Below are positions 16,755-27,011 of a stretch of 64,000 bases of DNA, one piece after another. Positions within the stretch are counted from its first letter, which is position 1, and each line of letters opens with the position of its first letter. A program made the translations under genes and the position numbers. The DNA comes from Candidatus Thiovulum imperiosus. GTDB lineage: Bacteria > Campylobacterota > Campylobacteria > Campylobacterales > Thiovulaceae. The notes under the pieces were generated by a model that saw nothing but the letters and a program-made list of their open reading frames with translations, ran no database searches and was not told the origin of the DNA. The stretch lies in NCBI GenBank assembly GCA_024281175.1, contig JAMJTW010000008.1:94516-158515 (forward strand), read 5' to 3'.

Positions 16755-18557
16755 CTAAATTTCTTCAGCTACTTCAACATCATAAAGAATGTCGTCCATT
16801 GGGTGTCTGAACATTGGCATTGCAAGTCTCTTCTCATCAAGAATATGACCAATAAATCCGATGCTTCGTCCAACAATAAAGAATGCATTCAATGTTCCGC
16901 TTGAGATAAATTCATCGATTTCAGTTTCAGAATATCCCAATGCTCTCCACATATCAACCATAAGAATACCAATCGTTCCATCAACATTTAAGATGAGGTT
17001 ATCTTTCTTAGAAGTTGTGAGTTGCTCAACTGTAAGAGCATAGTCAAGAAGTGGAGTGGATGGGAAATGCTCATTAGCAAATTTCTTAAGACCCTCAACT
17101 CGTAAATCTGGATTTCGGAGAGATTTAATTCTGTGTCCGATACCTGGAATTGGTACACCTTCACTTTTCATATACTTCAAGAACTCTTTTGGAGAAAGAT
17201 TGTTGTCATCAGCATATTTGAAGTATTGAGCAGCACCATCAATAGCTCCACCAAATCTTGGACCAATTGTAAGAAGACCTGTTACGAGACTTTCTACTAC
17301 ACTTTTACCAGCTCTAGCTGTAACTTTTGCATTGTGAGCACCAGAAACTGCTGGACCGTGGTCAGCAACTGTTTTCATAACTGTTTCGATGAAATCCGTA
17401 GCCCATTTCGGATACTGTTTTTTGAACCAGAGTAGAGATACAACATCACCAATACCTTTTCCAGTATCAGGAGTAGCAACAGAAGAGATAGGGAAACCAG
17501 CATAAGTTGCCTCTTCACCTCTATCGTCAGAAATTGTACAGATGAAGTTTTTGCTTTTTCTGTTTTTTGGAACGATATTGAGTTTTGGCTCTTCAATTGC
17601 TGGAATATTTAGAGATTGGAAAACTTCAGCAATTTTTGCAGGTAAGTCATTAAAACTTGCAGGAACATGAATTCCAGCTTCAGCCATAGCCTTGTTTTTA
17701 TAAACCGCTGTTTCCATTTCAGCATTTGCCGAAGCTCCAGCATGTCCGAATTGAACGCCAGTAGAGAAGTGTTCAGCAATTGTTCCGATACACCAAGCAA
17801 TTACAGGTTTAGTAATCTTTCCAGATTTTACCGCCTCAATTACTTTATACTCTTCAGTTCCACCAACTTCACCAAGAAGAACCATATATTTAACTTGTGG
17901 GTTCTCTTCCATTCTGAGCATGTTGTCAATGAAAACTGAACCAACAAATCGGTCTCCACCAATTGCGATACCTTCAGCTATACCATCAGCGTTGATACTT
18001 ATGATGTTAGAAAGTTCGTTGAAAAGTCCTCCACTTCGTGTAACAAGTCCAGCAGAACCTGCTCTATGAAGTTTTGAATTTACGATGTTTTCAATTGTTC
18101 CACCAACATTTGCAATTTTAAATGCACCTGGAACGATACCACCAACAGTAGCAGGTCCAATTACCGTAACATTTTTAGATTTTGCAAACTGGTTCATTCC
18201 TCTTGCAAGTCTCTCTGGAATTCCTTCAGCAGTTATCATAATAGTTTTGAAAGCGTCCATGTTTAGAGCTTCCATCGTAACATCGTAAGCTGTTCTGAAA
18301 GATGCAAAGTTTAGTAAAACATCAGCTTGAGGTTGTCCAGCAACTGCTTCAGCTGTATTTTTGTAAAGAGGTATCATAACCTCATCAGCACCATAAAAGA
18401 ATTTGTCGAATTTGTTAGAACTCGTTGGAGCAACAATTCCAGCCACACTTGGCTTCTCTCTACCGATTGTGTAATCATAATCTAACATTCTCTGGATTGC
18501 ACTTTTATTGTTGTTCCAGAAAATCGCCTGTGTATCTTTTGTAAATAAAACACCCAT
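16755..18557 (-). CDS. aclA: ATP-citrate lyase alpha subunit
   Basis: Succinyl-CoA-synthetase-like region (GHAGASANAEMETAVYKNKAMAEAG) fused to a citrate-synthase-like domain (GPAVSGAHNAK, GIGHRIKSLRNPDLRVEGLK). Confidence 0.93.
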   Translation of the reverse strand: MGVLFTKDTQAIFWNNNKSAIQRMLDYDYTIGREKPSVAGIVAPTSSNKFDKFFYGADEVMIPLYKNTAEAVAGQPQADVLLNFASFRTAYDVTMEALNMDAFKTIMITAEGIPERLARGMNQFAKSKNVTVIGPATVGGIVPGAFKIANVGGTIENIVNSKLHRAGSAGLVTRSGGLFNELSNIISINADGIAEGIAIGGDRFVGSVFIDNMLRMEENPQVKYMVLLGEVGGTEEYKVIEAVKSGKITKPVIAWCIGTIAEHFSTGVQFGHAGASANAEMETAVYKNKAMAEAGIHVPASFNDLPAKIAEVFQSLNIPAIEEPKLNIVPKNRKSKNFICTISDDRGEEATYAGFPISSVATPDTGKGIGDVVSLLWFKKQYPKWATDFIETVMKTVADHGPAVSGAHNAKVTARAGKSVVESLVTGLLTIGPRFGGAIDGAAQYFKYADDNNLSPKEFLKYMKSEGVPIPGIGHRIKSLRNPDLRVEGLKKFANEHFPSTPLLDYALTVEQLTTSKKDNLILNVDGTIGILMVDMWRALGYSETEIDEFISSGTLNAFFIVGRSIGFIGHILDEKRLAMPMFRHPMDDILYDVEVAEEI

Positions 18558-18596
18558 ATATTTTTCCTATATTTTTATTTTTTTAATAGAGTTTTT

Positions 18597-18755
18597 CTAG
18601 TCTCCACCACCATCTCCACCGTCTCAATCAGAGTCAGAGTTAGAATCATTTTCAGAAGAAGTATTTTTACTTGGCTTTACAAATTTTAAAAATATGCTGT
18701 GAATTAAAATAAACAAAATTCCAAAACCCAAAAAAATTAGTAAATCGCTATCCAT
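18597..18755 (-). CDS. Small single-TM protein, in-frame UGA at 18624-18626
   Basis: MDSDLLIFLGFGILFILIHSIFLKFVKPSKNTSSENDSNSDSD(UGA)DGGDGGGD(UAG); below the ORF-track size cut-off. Confidence 0.45.
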
Positions 18756-19176
18756 TACTCTTTCCTGTTGGAGTTGATAATAAGAGACCAGAGAGGAGAA
18801 AAGGTAATGTAGCTATTCCAGTAAAAAGTGTATTTGGATATAGAAGAAATATAAAAAAGTTCTCTTCTAAAATCATTACTACTCCTAAAGGTAGAAATAG
18901 CCATAGTACATTCCAGCCACTCTTATTTAAACCACGAAACACTTTCACTCCTCCAAAGAGAATTGAAAATATCAAAAAAAAGAGAATTAGAGTTGTTAGA
19001 ACTAGAAAGAATCCACTCAAAAAATTTACATTTTCTACAAAAATATGCAAGATTCCAATTGAAAAGAATCCAACAATAAAAGTTATAAAAAATAGTAAAA
19101 CTGGAAATAAGATATAGAAAAGAAAATACTCTTTTCGAGAAATTTTTTTCCTAATGAAGAACTCTTTCAGATTCAT
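18748..19176 (-). CDS. Hypothetical multi-TM membrane protein
   Basis: Four or more hydrophobic segments; 142 aa. Confidence 0.6.
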   Translation of the reverse strand: MNLKEFFIRKKISRKEYFLFYILFPVLLFFITFIVGFFSIGILHIFVENVNFLSGFFLVLTTLILFFLIFSILFGGVKVFRGLNKSGWNVLWLFLPLGVVMILEENFFIFLLYPNTLFTGIATLPFLLSGLLLSTPTGKSNG

Positions 19177-19179
19177 TTA

Positions 19180-19284
19180 TTAATTTTCTCTCTTCTTGTC
19201 TGTAAAGTGAATATATAGAGCAAAAGCTAAAGCAAGTGTTCCTGCCATTGCGGAGACCGAAGCTATCAACAAAGAACTATCCAT
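19180..19284 (-). CDS. 34-aa single-TM protein
   Basis: MDSSLLIASVSAMAGTLALAFALYIHFTDKKREN, internal start of the 63-aa track ORF, overlapping the preceding gene's stop. Confidence 0.5.
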   Translation of the reverse strand: MDSSLLIASVSAMAGTLALAFALYIHFTDKKREN

Positions 19285-19480
19285 TTTCTTTTTCTCTACC
19301 TTTTTTAATAAGATACAAACCCATAGAATACAGGGCTGTTTCACCGTAAATAATAAGTGCAACAGCTCCACTATCAGCTTTTAAATTACCTAGAAATATA
19401 TGATTAAGAACAAATAAAACTAATAGCATATTTGCTAATGCCAATGTAGTCTTACCAGCTTCCTTTAGCATTTCGTCCAT
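19277..19480 (-). CDS. Small two-TM membrane protein
   Basis: MDEMLKEAGKTTLALANMLLVLFVLNHIFLGNLKADSGAVALIIYGETALYSMGLYLIKKG; directly follows aclB. Confidence 0.6.
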   Translation of the reverse strand: MDEMLKEAGKTTLALANMLLVLFVLNHIFLGNLKADSGAVALIIYGETALYSMGLYLIKKGREKENG

Positions 19481-19487
19481 ATGAAAA

Positions 19488-20834
19488 CTAAGCTTCCAGC
19501 CCCATTCTTACAATATCTGTAACATGAGTTTCAGGTCCATAAACTTCGATATAAAGCCCTAATCTATCAGCAGCCTCTTTAATATCTTTTAGACCTTTTT
19601 CATAGTTTGGACCACCTCGTCGTACATAAATCTTCGTGTTGTGTTCTTTCATCTTCTCAGCATACTGTTCAAAAGATTGAATGATACCTGTGAAAGTTTT
19701 TGCAACATCTGTAAAGTTAGCGATAGCTCCACCGATGATAAGGATTTTTCCTCTCTCATCTTTCTCTCGAGTCATAAGGTCGATTACAGTATCAGCATAG
19801 AATTTAGTTTCACCAGTTGTTGGACCACCAGAGTATTCACCATAATTTGCTAAGTCGGAAACTTGTCCGCCATTTGCAACAGCAAAATCTGCGATAGTGT
19901 CAGCATATACTACACTTGCTCCACCACCTGCAACCATTGTCCAAATTCTACCTTTTGGATTTAGCATTGTAAGTTTTAGAGATGCTCCAGATTTAGCGTC
20001 AGCCTCTTCGATAGCTTTAACTTCAGGAGATTTCTCTTCCATTCCAAAAGCAGTTGGATAAGCAACATCACCCCACTCATCAACCATCATAAATCCAGCT
20101 GTATCGTCAAGTTTTGCAACCATATCGAGAAGTTCTATTTTTGTTCCTTGCATTACAAAAGGGTTGATTTCAAGGTATGCGAAATTGAGTTCTCGGTATG
20201 CTTTAAAGAAACCGACAGCAAACTTTCCAAAGTTCTCTTTATCTTCCTCTTTTACATCAGCTGGAATAGAAGCGAGTATCTTCTTTTCGATTTCCTCTTC
20301 AGAGTCTGTAATCGAAAATTTTACTTCTGTAACTTTTTCGTCCCAGCCCTCTTCAACTTCAATTCCGCCTTCCGCAGACATGAAAAGAACATCATCATCT
20401 CTAACAACAGTAGCAGAGATGTAATACTCTTCATCTTGAGTGTGTGGTGTGAAAGGCTCTACCACAAAATGTGTAAGTAAATCCTCTTTAGCTTCTCCAG
20501 TTGGAGTATCACCATCAAAAGAGAAGAAAACTTTCTGCTTTCCATCAGCTTTCTCATCTATCCAAGAAGATGCTTTTGCTAGTTTCACATCACCAACCGC
20601 TTGGTCTCGGAAGAGAACTAAACCATTTTTACCTCTTTTTCCAAAAAGCATATCTGGTTTTGCAACGAGATTTTTCTCTTTTAGCCAACTCTTTTCGTCA
20701 GCACACTTCGTAAGTTCTTCTCCGCTTTCAACTAATACAGTTTCATAAGCGTAGGAGAAGTTCGGGAAATATTTGTCCCAGTGTTTGGCTAGAATACTCT
20801 TAGCATCAAACTCTCTGATTGACTTTTGAGCCAT
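19488..20834 (-). CDS. aclB: ATP-citrate lyase beta subunit
   Basis: MAQKSIREFDAKSILAKHWDKYFP, ATP-grasp-like N-terminus, NPKGRIWTMVAGGGASVVYADTIAD, IYVRRGGPNYEKGL. Confidence 0.93.
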   Translation of the reverse strand: MAQKSIREFDAKSILAKHWDKYFPNFSYAYETVLVESGEELTKCADEKSWLKEKNLVAKPDMLFGKRGKNGLVLFRDQAVGDVKLAKASSWIDEKADGKQKVFFSFDGDTPTGEAKEDLLTHFVVEPFTPHTQDEEYYISATVVRDDDVLFMSAEGGIEVEEGWDEKVTEVKFSITDSEEEIEKKILASIPADVKEEDKENFGKFAVGFFKAYRELNFAYLEINPFVMQGTKIELLDMVAKLDDTAGFMMVDEWGDVAYPTAFGMEEKSPEVKAIEEADAKSGASLKLTMLNPKGRIWTMVAGGGASVVYADTIADFAVANGGQVSDLANYGEYSGGPTTGETKFYADTVIDLMTREKDERGKILIIGGAIANFTDVAKTFTGIIQSFEQYAEKMKEHNTKIYVRRGGPNYEKGLKDIKEAADRLGLYIEVYGPETHVTDIVRMGLEA

Positions 20835-20977
20835 ATTTCTTTCCTACTAATTTGTTTTGAGTTATTTTAACAAATTTGTTTTCAAACTGTAATTTTTTCA
20901 ATTATGTATAGTTATAAAATTCTACTAAACCTCTCTTTTGGTAAAATACCTTGAAATCTATTTTTGGAGGTTATAAT

Positions 20978-21361
20978 TTGAGATTAACACTCTTTTTACT
21001 TTTAACTTCTCTTTTATCCGCTGAAACCATATATTTAAATAGTGGAGATGGGAAAAGAGTCAAACTCTTTAAAGAGAGTAGAAAGTTACAAAACTTAGAT
21101 AGAGATATCTATTTTCTTTATAATAGAGAGAGTAAACTTATCTCAAATGGAACTCTATCTATACACTTTTCAGAAGCACCACCTTTAGATGTTTTTATAA
21201 AAAAATATAAGCTAGAGTTTATTCGTAAAAACTCAACAGGAACTTATATTTTTAAGAGTTTAGATAACTCAGATATTGTAGAAAAATGTAACTCTGTCTA
21301 TGCAGAGAAAGAGGTTTTATCTGCAACTCCAAACTGGAAAAGAGAAAGAGGATTAAAATGA
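20978..21361 (+). CDS. Hypothetical secreted protein
   Basis: GGAGG RBS then TTG start; signal peptide LRLTLFLLLTSLLSAE. Start trimmed from 20951. Confidence 0.65.
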   Translation: MRLTLFLLLTSLLSAETIYLNSGDGKRVKLFKESRKLQNLDRDIYFLYNRESKLISNGTLSIHFSEAPPLDVFIKKYKLEFIRKNSTGTYIFKSLDNSDIVEKCNSVYAEKEVLSATPNWKRERGLK

Positions 21362-21675
21362 CCAAAGAATCTGTTTTAGTTGAAATTGCTATGTTTCCAA
21401 CAGATATTGGAGAGAGCAAAAGTGAATATGTTAGTAAAGTAATACAAACTATTAGAAATAGTGGTTTTTCATATAAAGTAACGCCTATGGCAACAGTTGT
21501 TGAAACTTCAAATATTAGAGAAGCATTGGACTTGATAGAGAGATGCTATATCTCTGTTGAAGATAGTAATAGAATTTACTCAGTTATTAAATTTGATATT
21601 CGAAAAGATAGTTTCAATAGATTAGATGGAAAAATTGAGTCAATTGAAAACAGGATAGGAGAAGTTTCAAAATGA
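21358..21675 (+). CDS. MTH1187/YqgV (thiamine-binding-like) family protein
   Basis: VLVEIAMFPTDIGESKSEYVSKVIQTIRNSGFSYKVTPMATVVE. Confidence 0.85.
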   Translation: MTKESVLVEIAMFPTDIGESKSEYVSKVIQTIRNSGFSYKVTPMATVVETSNIREALDLIERCYISVEDSNRIYSVIKFDIRKDSFNRLDGKIESIENRIGEVSK

Positions 21676-22328
21676 GAACTGCTCTTTTTCTCTTTCCATT
21701 ACTACTTTTTTTTAGCTGTTCAAGTCATGAAGAAGTACCTGAGTATGTCTTCAATTCAGATGAGATGACTAAAATTGAGAGTGGTTTTTCTCCTTTAGTA
21801 ACGGAAAAGAGATTTTTAACTGTTCTTGCCCAGAAAGAGATAAGACAATTTAATACAATTGACCATAAAAGTACTGCTGAGAATATTGGTGAAAATCTTA
21901 GAGAGAGTTTAGTAATAACTTTTGGTACAGCAGAAATTGGCACTGCTATTATTAGTTGTCGTCAAACTACTGGAATAGACTTGCCAATGAGAATTCTAAT
22001 CTATGAAGATGTTGATGCAAAAACTTGGGTTCTTTTTAATGACCCGATAAACCTCATCGACAAACACTCTATTTTTCAAGAAGATTGTAAAGATGTCGTT
22101 AGAGAACTATCAGATATAGTTATTGAGATAGTTGAAACTGCAACAGACTCTAAAGTTATCTCAACACAAGTTTCTAAAAGTAAAGCTGATAAAATGGCAG
22201 AGAGTAGAGAGAAATTGGAAGAGGGTGAAAAAGAGCTAGATGAAGAAGTTGCAAAAATGACAGATGGGAATTCTACTGAAGATAGTAATTCTACTGAGAG
22301 TGATGATGATGATAGTTGGTTTTGGTAG
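21672..22328 (+). CDS. DUF302-like lipoprotein
   Basis: Lipobox FFSCSS; IGENLRESLVITFGTAEIGTAIISCRQTTGIDLPMRILIYEDVDAKTWVLFNDP. Confidence 0.75.
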   Translation: MRTALFLFPLLLFFSCSSHEEVPEYVFNSDEMTKIESGFSPLVTEKRFLTVLAQKEIRQFNTIDHKSTAENIGENLRESLVITFGTAEIGTAIISCRQTTGIDLPMRILIYEDVDAKTWVLFNDPINLIDKHSIFQEDCKDVVRELSDIVIEIVETATDSKVISTQVSKSKADKMAESREKLEEGEKELDEEVAKMTDGNSTEDSNSTESDDDDSWFW

Positions 22329-23333
22329 ATGGGAAAAATCTCTCTTCAGCCAAATAAGTGTGTAAAACTTCTTTCAAAATTCTCCACTTGTAATAGTTGT
22401 GGAGAGTCTTGTCCAACTGATGCAATCTCTTTTCTGGAGGGGATACCACACATCTCCTCTCTATCATGTATAGAGTGTGGAGCTTGTCTCTCATCTTGTC
22501 CAACTGATGCCATAGAATTAGAAAAATTTTCTCCAATAGAGACTATTTTTAAATTTCTTGAAGTTGATGAGGTAGTCTTAGATTGTAAGTCCAATATACC
22601 TTGTATTTCAGCACTTTCAACTCAAAACCTTATCTCTTTAGCAGTTTTAAAAGGAGAAGATATTGAAGCAAATCTATCTCACTGTTCAACTTGCGAAATA
22701 TTTCCAAAAGTTGGTGAACAGATAGAAAAACAACTTCAAGAGAGTAATTTCTTTTTAGAAGCTCTAAATCTTTCTCAAAGAGTAGTTCCAAAAGTTGGGG
22801 AGGCTTTAGAAAATATATCTCATAAAAAGAGAGCTATTTTTCAAAACAGTTTTCAAAACCGCTCTTTGCAATTTGACTCAAAAGAAGTTCGGAAAAAGGA
22901 GATACCAGATAGCAGAAAACTATTTCTAATGGCAATGAAAAGGGCAAAATCAAATAGTCATATTTTAGATTTTCAAGATATCTCTTTTATCTCTGATAAA
23001 AAAGTAGATGATAGCTGTACAAATTGTCAAATCTGTTATCGTATCTGTCCAACAGAAGCTCTAAGTAGTGACTATAAAAACTCATTTATCTCTTTCTCTC
23101 CAAACCTCTGTTTGAAATGCGGTTTGTGTCATGATGTTTGTGAACCAGATGCAATTCAACTTCAAAATTTCTCAATTTCAAATCTTTTTGAAGATAGTAG
23201 AAAACTCATAGAGTTTGATATTCGGAAATGTTATGAGTGTGGAAACTACTTTACAAAAAATAGTGAAAGTAATATGTGTGTTCGGTGTGAAATCGAAGAA
23301 CAAGAAGCCTTAGAATTGAATAATTGGAGATAG
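22329..23333 (+). CDS. Polyferredoxin-like [4Fe-4S] protein
   Basis: Four CxxCxxxCPT/EPDA-type motifs plus a C-terminal CYECGNYF...CVRCE motif. Confidence 0.88.
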   Translation: MGKISLQPNKCVKLLSKFSTCNSCGESCPTDAISFLEGIPHISSLSCIECGACLSSCPTDAIELEKFSPIETIFKFLEVDEVVLDCKSNIPCISALSTQNLISLAVLKGEDIEANLSHCSTCEIFPKVGEQIEKQLQESNFFLEALNLSQRVVPKVGEALENISHKKRAIFQNSFQNRSLQFDSKEVRKKEIPDSRKLFLMAMKRAKSNSHILDFQDISFISDKKVDDSCTNCQICYRICPTEALSSDYKNSFISFSPNLCLKCGLCHDVCEPDAIQLQNFSISNLFEDSRKLIEFDIRKCYECGNYFTKNSESNMCVRCEIEEQEALELNNWR

Positions 23334-23334
23334 A

Positions 23335-23898
23335 ATGAGAATTCTTTACGCCACAGATTTACATTTTAATAAAGAACTTTTTAAGAAAATAGAGAGTTCA
23401 GATTTTGATATTGCTCTATTTTCTGGAGACCTCATCGACTCAGCTTTAGAAACAGATATTTCAGAACAGAGAGAGTGGGTAGCAAATCTATTTAGAAACT
23501 TTAAAAAACCAATTTTTGCATGTAGTGGAAATCATGACATAGAAGATATTGGACATGAAGATTGGTTAGATGAGTTTGGAGACAATTCCATTCAAGAATT
23601 TAGAGGTTTCAAAATTGGATTGATACCTTACATTGGGGCAGATTTTCAGAAATTTACAGAGTGTGATATTTTAGTAACTCATATTCCTCCAACTAATCTT
23701 GGAGTCTCTCTTCAAAAAGGAATTTATGATTGGGGAGATATGGAGTTGAGAGAAAATATCGAAAATGGTATCTTGTCACCGAAAGTAATATTTTCTGGAC
23801 ATATTCACTCTCCAAAAGAGAAATTTTCAAAAATTGGTAATACAGTTGTTATAAATGGAGGATTTTCCTCAATTATAATTGATAGTTTCGGTTTGTAA
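23335..23898 (+). CDS. Metallophosphoesterase
   Basis: RILYATDLHFN, FSGDLID, CSGNHDIED, FSGHIHSPKE. Confidence 0.93.
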   Translation: MRILYATDLHFNKELFKKIESSDFDIALFSGDLIDSALETDISEQREWVANLFRNFKKPIFACSGNHDIEDIGHEDWLDEFGDNSIQEFRGFKIGLIPYIGADFQKFTECDILVTHIPPTNLGVSLQKGIYDWGDMELRENIENGILSPKVIFSGHIHSPKEKFSKIGNTVVINGGFSSIIIDSFGL

Positions 23899-23953
23899 AA
23901 CTTCTTGAAAATAGATAGAATTATGGCAAACTATTTTTGAGGAACATAGCTAT

Positions 23954-25249
23954 ATGGAATTTAGCACAAAGAGAGTTGATAGTGCAAATCTCTCTATTTC
24001 AGCAACAATAACAAAAGATGATATTGATAAAAATTTAGAAAACATTGCAAAAGAGTTATCGCAAACAGCAAATATTCCAGGTTTTAGAAAAGGTAAAATC
24101 CCAGCAAAAGCAGTAAAACAGTTTTATGGAAGTAGACTTGTAGAAGATGCAGAAGCAAAATCTTTAAGTGAGGTTCTTGAGGCTGGACAGAAAGAAGCTG
24201 GAGTTGAAAGTTCCCAAATTATTACAGAACCAACTTTCTCAAAATTTGAAAAAGTTGAAGGAAATATAGAAGTAGAAATTGAAGTATCCCTACGACCAAC
24301 AGTAGAACTTGGAGATTATCTATCTCTTGTACCAGATATCCCTACTCCTGAAGTTAGTGATGATGAGGTTCTGGCAAGAATTACAGAGATGCTTGAGAAA
24401 AAAGCTGGATTTTTAGAAGTTGATAGAGCTATTGAGAATGGTGATAGTGTTACATTTGATTTTGAAGGTTTTTTAAATGGTGAGCCTTTTGAAGGTGGAA
24501 AAGCAGAAAACTACACTTTAAAAATAGGTAGTGGAAATTTTGTTCCTGGATTTGAAGAACAACTTATCGGATTATCAAAAGATGATGAAAAAGAGATAGA
24601 AGTTACTTTTCCTGAAGAGTATCACGCTGAAAATCTTAAAGGTCAAAAAACTATTTTCAAATGTAAAATTAGAAAAATTGAAATTAAAGAGACATTAGAA
24701 CTTTCTGATGAAAATGCAAACGAACTTTTAAGTATCGAAGTTTCTGAAAATGAGACTCAAGTTGATGCTTTAAAAAGAGAAACCAAATTAGATTTAGAAA
24801 ATGAGAAACTCTCTAAAATATATAATGAACAGACAAAACCTCAACTTAGAGCAAATATATCTGATTATTATACATTCGACTTGCCAAAATCTGTTGTAAA
24901 CAGTGAGATAGAACAGAGAGTAAATCAAGAAGCAAACACTATGTCTGAAGAGGAAATTACTGAACTACAAGGCAATGTAGAGAAAATTAAAGAGCTTCAA
25001 GAGAAGATGAGACCAGAAGCTGAAAGAAGTGTTAGAACAACTTTTGTAATTAATGAACTTGGAAGAGTTGAAGGATTATCTGTTTCTGATGATGAACTTA
25101 GAAACATTATCTCTTATGAGGCTTATATGGGTGGTCAAAATCCTCAAGATGTTATTGACAATTATGAAAATCAGGGTCTTATGCCTCTTGTAAAGATGTC
25201 AATTCTTGAAGATAAAGTTCTTTCAAAACTTATTGAGAAAAAGAGATGA
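23954..25249 (+). CDS. tig: Trigger factor
   Basis: [63 protein letters not shown]. Confidence 0.96.
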   Translation: MEFSTKRVDSANLSISATITKDDIDKNLENIAKELSQTANIPGFRKGKIPAKAVKQFYGSRLVEDAEAKSLSEVLEAGQKEAGVESSQIITEPTFSKFEKVEGNIEVEIEVSLRPTVELGDYLSLVPDIPTPEVSDDEVLARITEMLEKKAGFLEVDRAIENGDSVTFDFEGFLNGEPFEGGKAENYTLKIGSGNFVPGFEEQLIGLSKDDEKEIEVTFPEEYHAENLKGQKTIFKCKIRKIEIKETLELSDENANELLSIEVSENETQVDALKRETKLDLENEKLSKIYNEQTKPQLRANISDYYTFDLPKSVVNSEIEQRVNQEANTMSEEEITELQGNVEKIKELQEKMRPEAERSVRTTFVINELGRVEGLSVSDDELRNIISYEAYMGGQNPQDVIDNYENQGLMPLVKMSILEDKVLSKLIEKKR

Positions 25250-25833
25250 GTTATATCCCTTATGTAGTTGAGAAGAGTGGTCGAGGCGAAAGAGCCTACG
25301 ACATCTACTCTCGACTTCTAAAAGATAGGATAGTTATGTTGAGTGGTGAAGTTAATGATGCTGTATCTTCAACTGTTGTTGCTCAACTTCTATTCTTAGA
25401 AGCTGAAGACCCTGAACAAGATATATATTTCTATATTAACTCTCCAGGGGGAGCAGTAACAAGTGGTATGAGTATTTATGATACAATGAACTACATAAAA
25501 CCAGATGTCTCCACTATTTGTATTGGTCAAGCAGCTTCGATGGGTGCATTCCTTCTCTCTTCAGGTAGCAAAGGAAAAAGATACTCATTGCCAAACAGTA
25601 GAGTGATGATACACCAACCTTTAGGCGGTGCTCAGGGACAAGCAACTGATATTCAGATACAAGCTGAAGAGATTTTGAGAATAAAAGAAGAACTAAACAA
25701 AATTCTTGCTGAAAATACAGGTCAAGAGATTGAAAAAATCAAACAAGACACAGAAAGAGATAAATTCATGAGTGCTGAAGAGGCTCTTCAGTATGGAATA
25801 GTAGACAAGGTTTTAGTAAGACACGAGTTATAA
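25246..25833 (+). CDS. clpP: ATP-dependent Clp protease proteolytic subunit
   Basis: [62 protein letters not shown]. Confidence 0.97.
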   Translation: MSYIPYVVEKSGRGERAYDIYSRLLKDRIVMLSGEVNDAVSSTVVAQLLFLEAEDPEQDIYFYINSPGGAVTSGMSIYDTMNYIKPDVSTICIGQAASMGAFLLSSGSKGKRYSLPNSRVMIHQPLGGAQGQATDIQIQAEEILRIKEELNKILAENTGQEIEKIKQDTERDKFMSAEEALQYGIVDKVLVRHEL

Positions 25834-25856
25834 AAAAATAGAAAGCAGGAAGCCCT

Positions 25857-27011
25857 ATGGATAACATTTTAGACTCTCTTGAAGATGATGAATTTGACTT
25901 AGAAGATTTGATTGTTTCTCACAACACTCCAAGAGTATCTCATAAAGATAAAGATTTAGAGGATTATGAAGATAGTTTAAATGGATTTGAACTATCTAAC
26001 GACCAAGATAGTAGCGATACAGAGCTAGATTTATCTAAAGATGTTAAACTTAAAGTTGATAATTCAGAAACTGAAATATCTCTTGAAAAGTTTTCTGCCT
26101 ATGTTCTTCAAGAGATTGAAGCTAAAGGTCTTCCTGCAACTCCAGATAACTATGAGATATATTTCTTACAGCTTCTGGAGTTTCAAAATGAGAGTTTTCA
26201 AAAAAAGATTTTTCAACTTTTAGATAAAGAGAAAATAGGTCACACAATAGAAGATAAGAAGAATTTTGAAGAGTCTATTCAAAAATCTCTCCAACTAACA
26301 GAACAGCTCTTAAATGTAACAACTAAAGCTCATACAAACCTTGGAATTATGAAAAATATAGTTTCCAAAAGAGAGCAAGAGCTAGGAAGTAGAAGAACTA
26401 GAGATATTATTAAACTTCTAAAATTTGATTTAAATAAGTTAGATGGAATTCTCTCAAAACAGAGTGATAGTATGAAAAATCTTTATGGTAGAAATGTTGA
26501 TGTTGTAAACTCTATTCATGAAAAGACTATCTTCGATAGAAAATACCAAACTTATAATAGAAAATATTTTATAGACTCTCTTAGAAATGAAATTCAGAAA
26601 GTTGAATATTTCAAACATCAAACATCTATTTTACTCTTAATTCCACATAAATCTTTAACTTCACAAAACTTATCTCCAAAAATAGCATTTATCATATCAA
26701 AAACAATTGCAACAATTTTAATGCAAAATAGTAGAAGAAGCGATGTTGTTGCATACTATGGAAACAACATATTCGGAGTGATGCTAACTCACTCTGATAT
26801 TGCAAAGAGTCGAGATAAACTTCAAAAGTTTATCACCTCATTTAAAGAGAGTTCTCTTTTTATAGCTGGAAAAGAGATTGAGATAAAAGTGAAAATGGGA
26901 CTCACTCTTTTAAATAGTCAGAAAAGAGTTGAAGACTCTCTTCTCTCTGCTCTTGAGGCTTTAAAAAAGGCAAATAGAGATGAAGAAGCCATATTCGAAA
27001 TTGGAGAGTAA
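25857..27011 (+). CDS. GGDEF-like protein with degenerate active site
   Basis: DRKYQTYNRKYFIDSLRNEIQKVEYFKHQTSILLLIPHKSL...SDVVAYYGNNIFGVML; no GGDEF signature. Confidence 0.75.
   Translation: MDNILDSLEDDEFDLEDLIVSHNTPRVSHKDKDLEDYEDSLNGFELSNDQDSSDTELDLSKDVKLKVDNSETEISLEKFSAYVLQEIEAKGLPATPDNYEIYFLQLLEFQNESFQKKIFQLLDKEKIGHTIEDKKNFEESIQKSLQLTEQLLNVTTKAHTNLGIMKNIVSKREQELGSRRTRDIIKLLKFDLNKLDGILSKQSDSMKNLYGRNVDVVNSIHEKTIFDRKYQTYNRKYFIDSLRNEIQKVEYFKHQTSILLLIPHKSLTSQNLSPKIAFIISKTIATILMQNSRRSDVVAYYGNNIFGVMLTHSDIAKSRDKLQKFITSFKESSLFIAGKEIEIKVKMGLTLLNSQKRVEDSLLSALEALKKANRDEEAIFEIGE

Noticed and set aside
16861-18288. Several ORFs inside aclA in other frames and strands
   Set aside because: Shadow ORFs of a strongly supported CDS.
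19641-20748. Plus-strand ORFs opposite aclB
   Set aside because: Shadow ORFs; Ser/Phe-rich antisense composition.
22291-22594. Minus ORFs opposite the polyferredoxin gene
   Set aside because: Antisense to repeated CxxC motifs; no RBS or homology signal.
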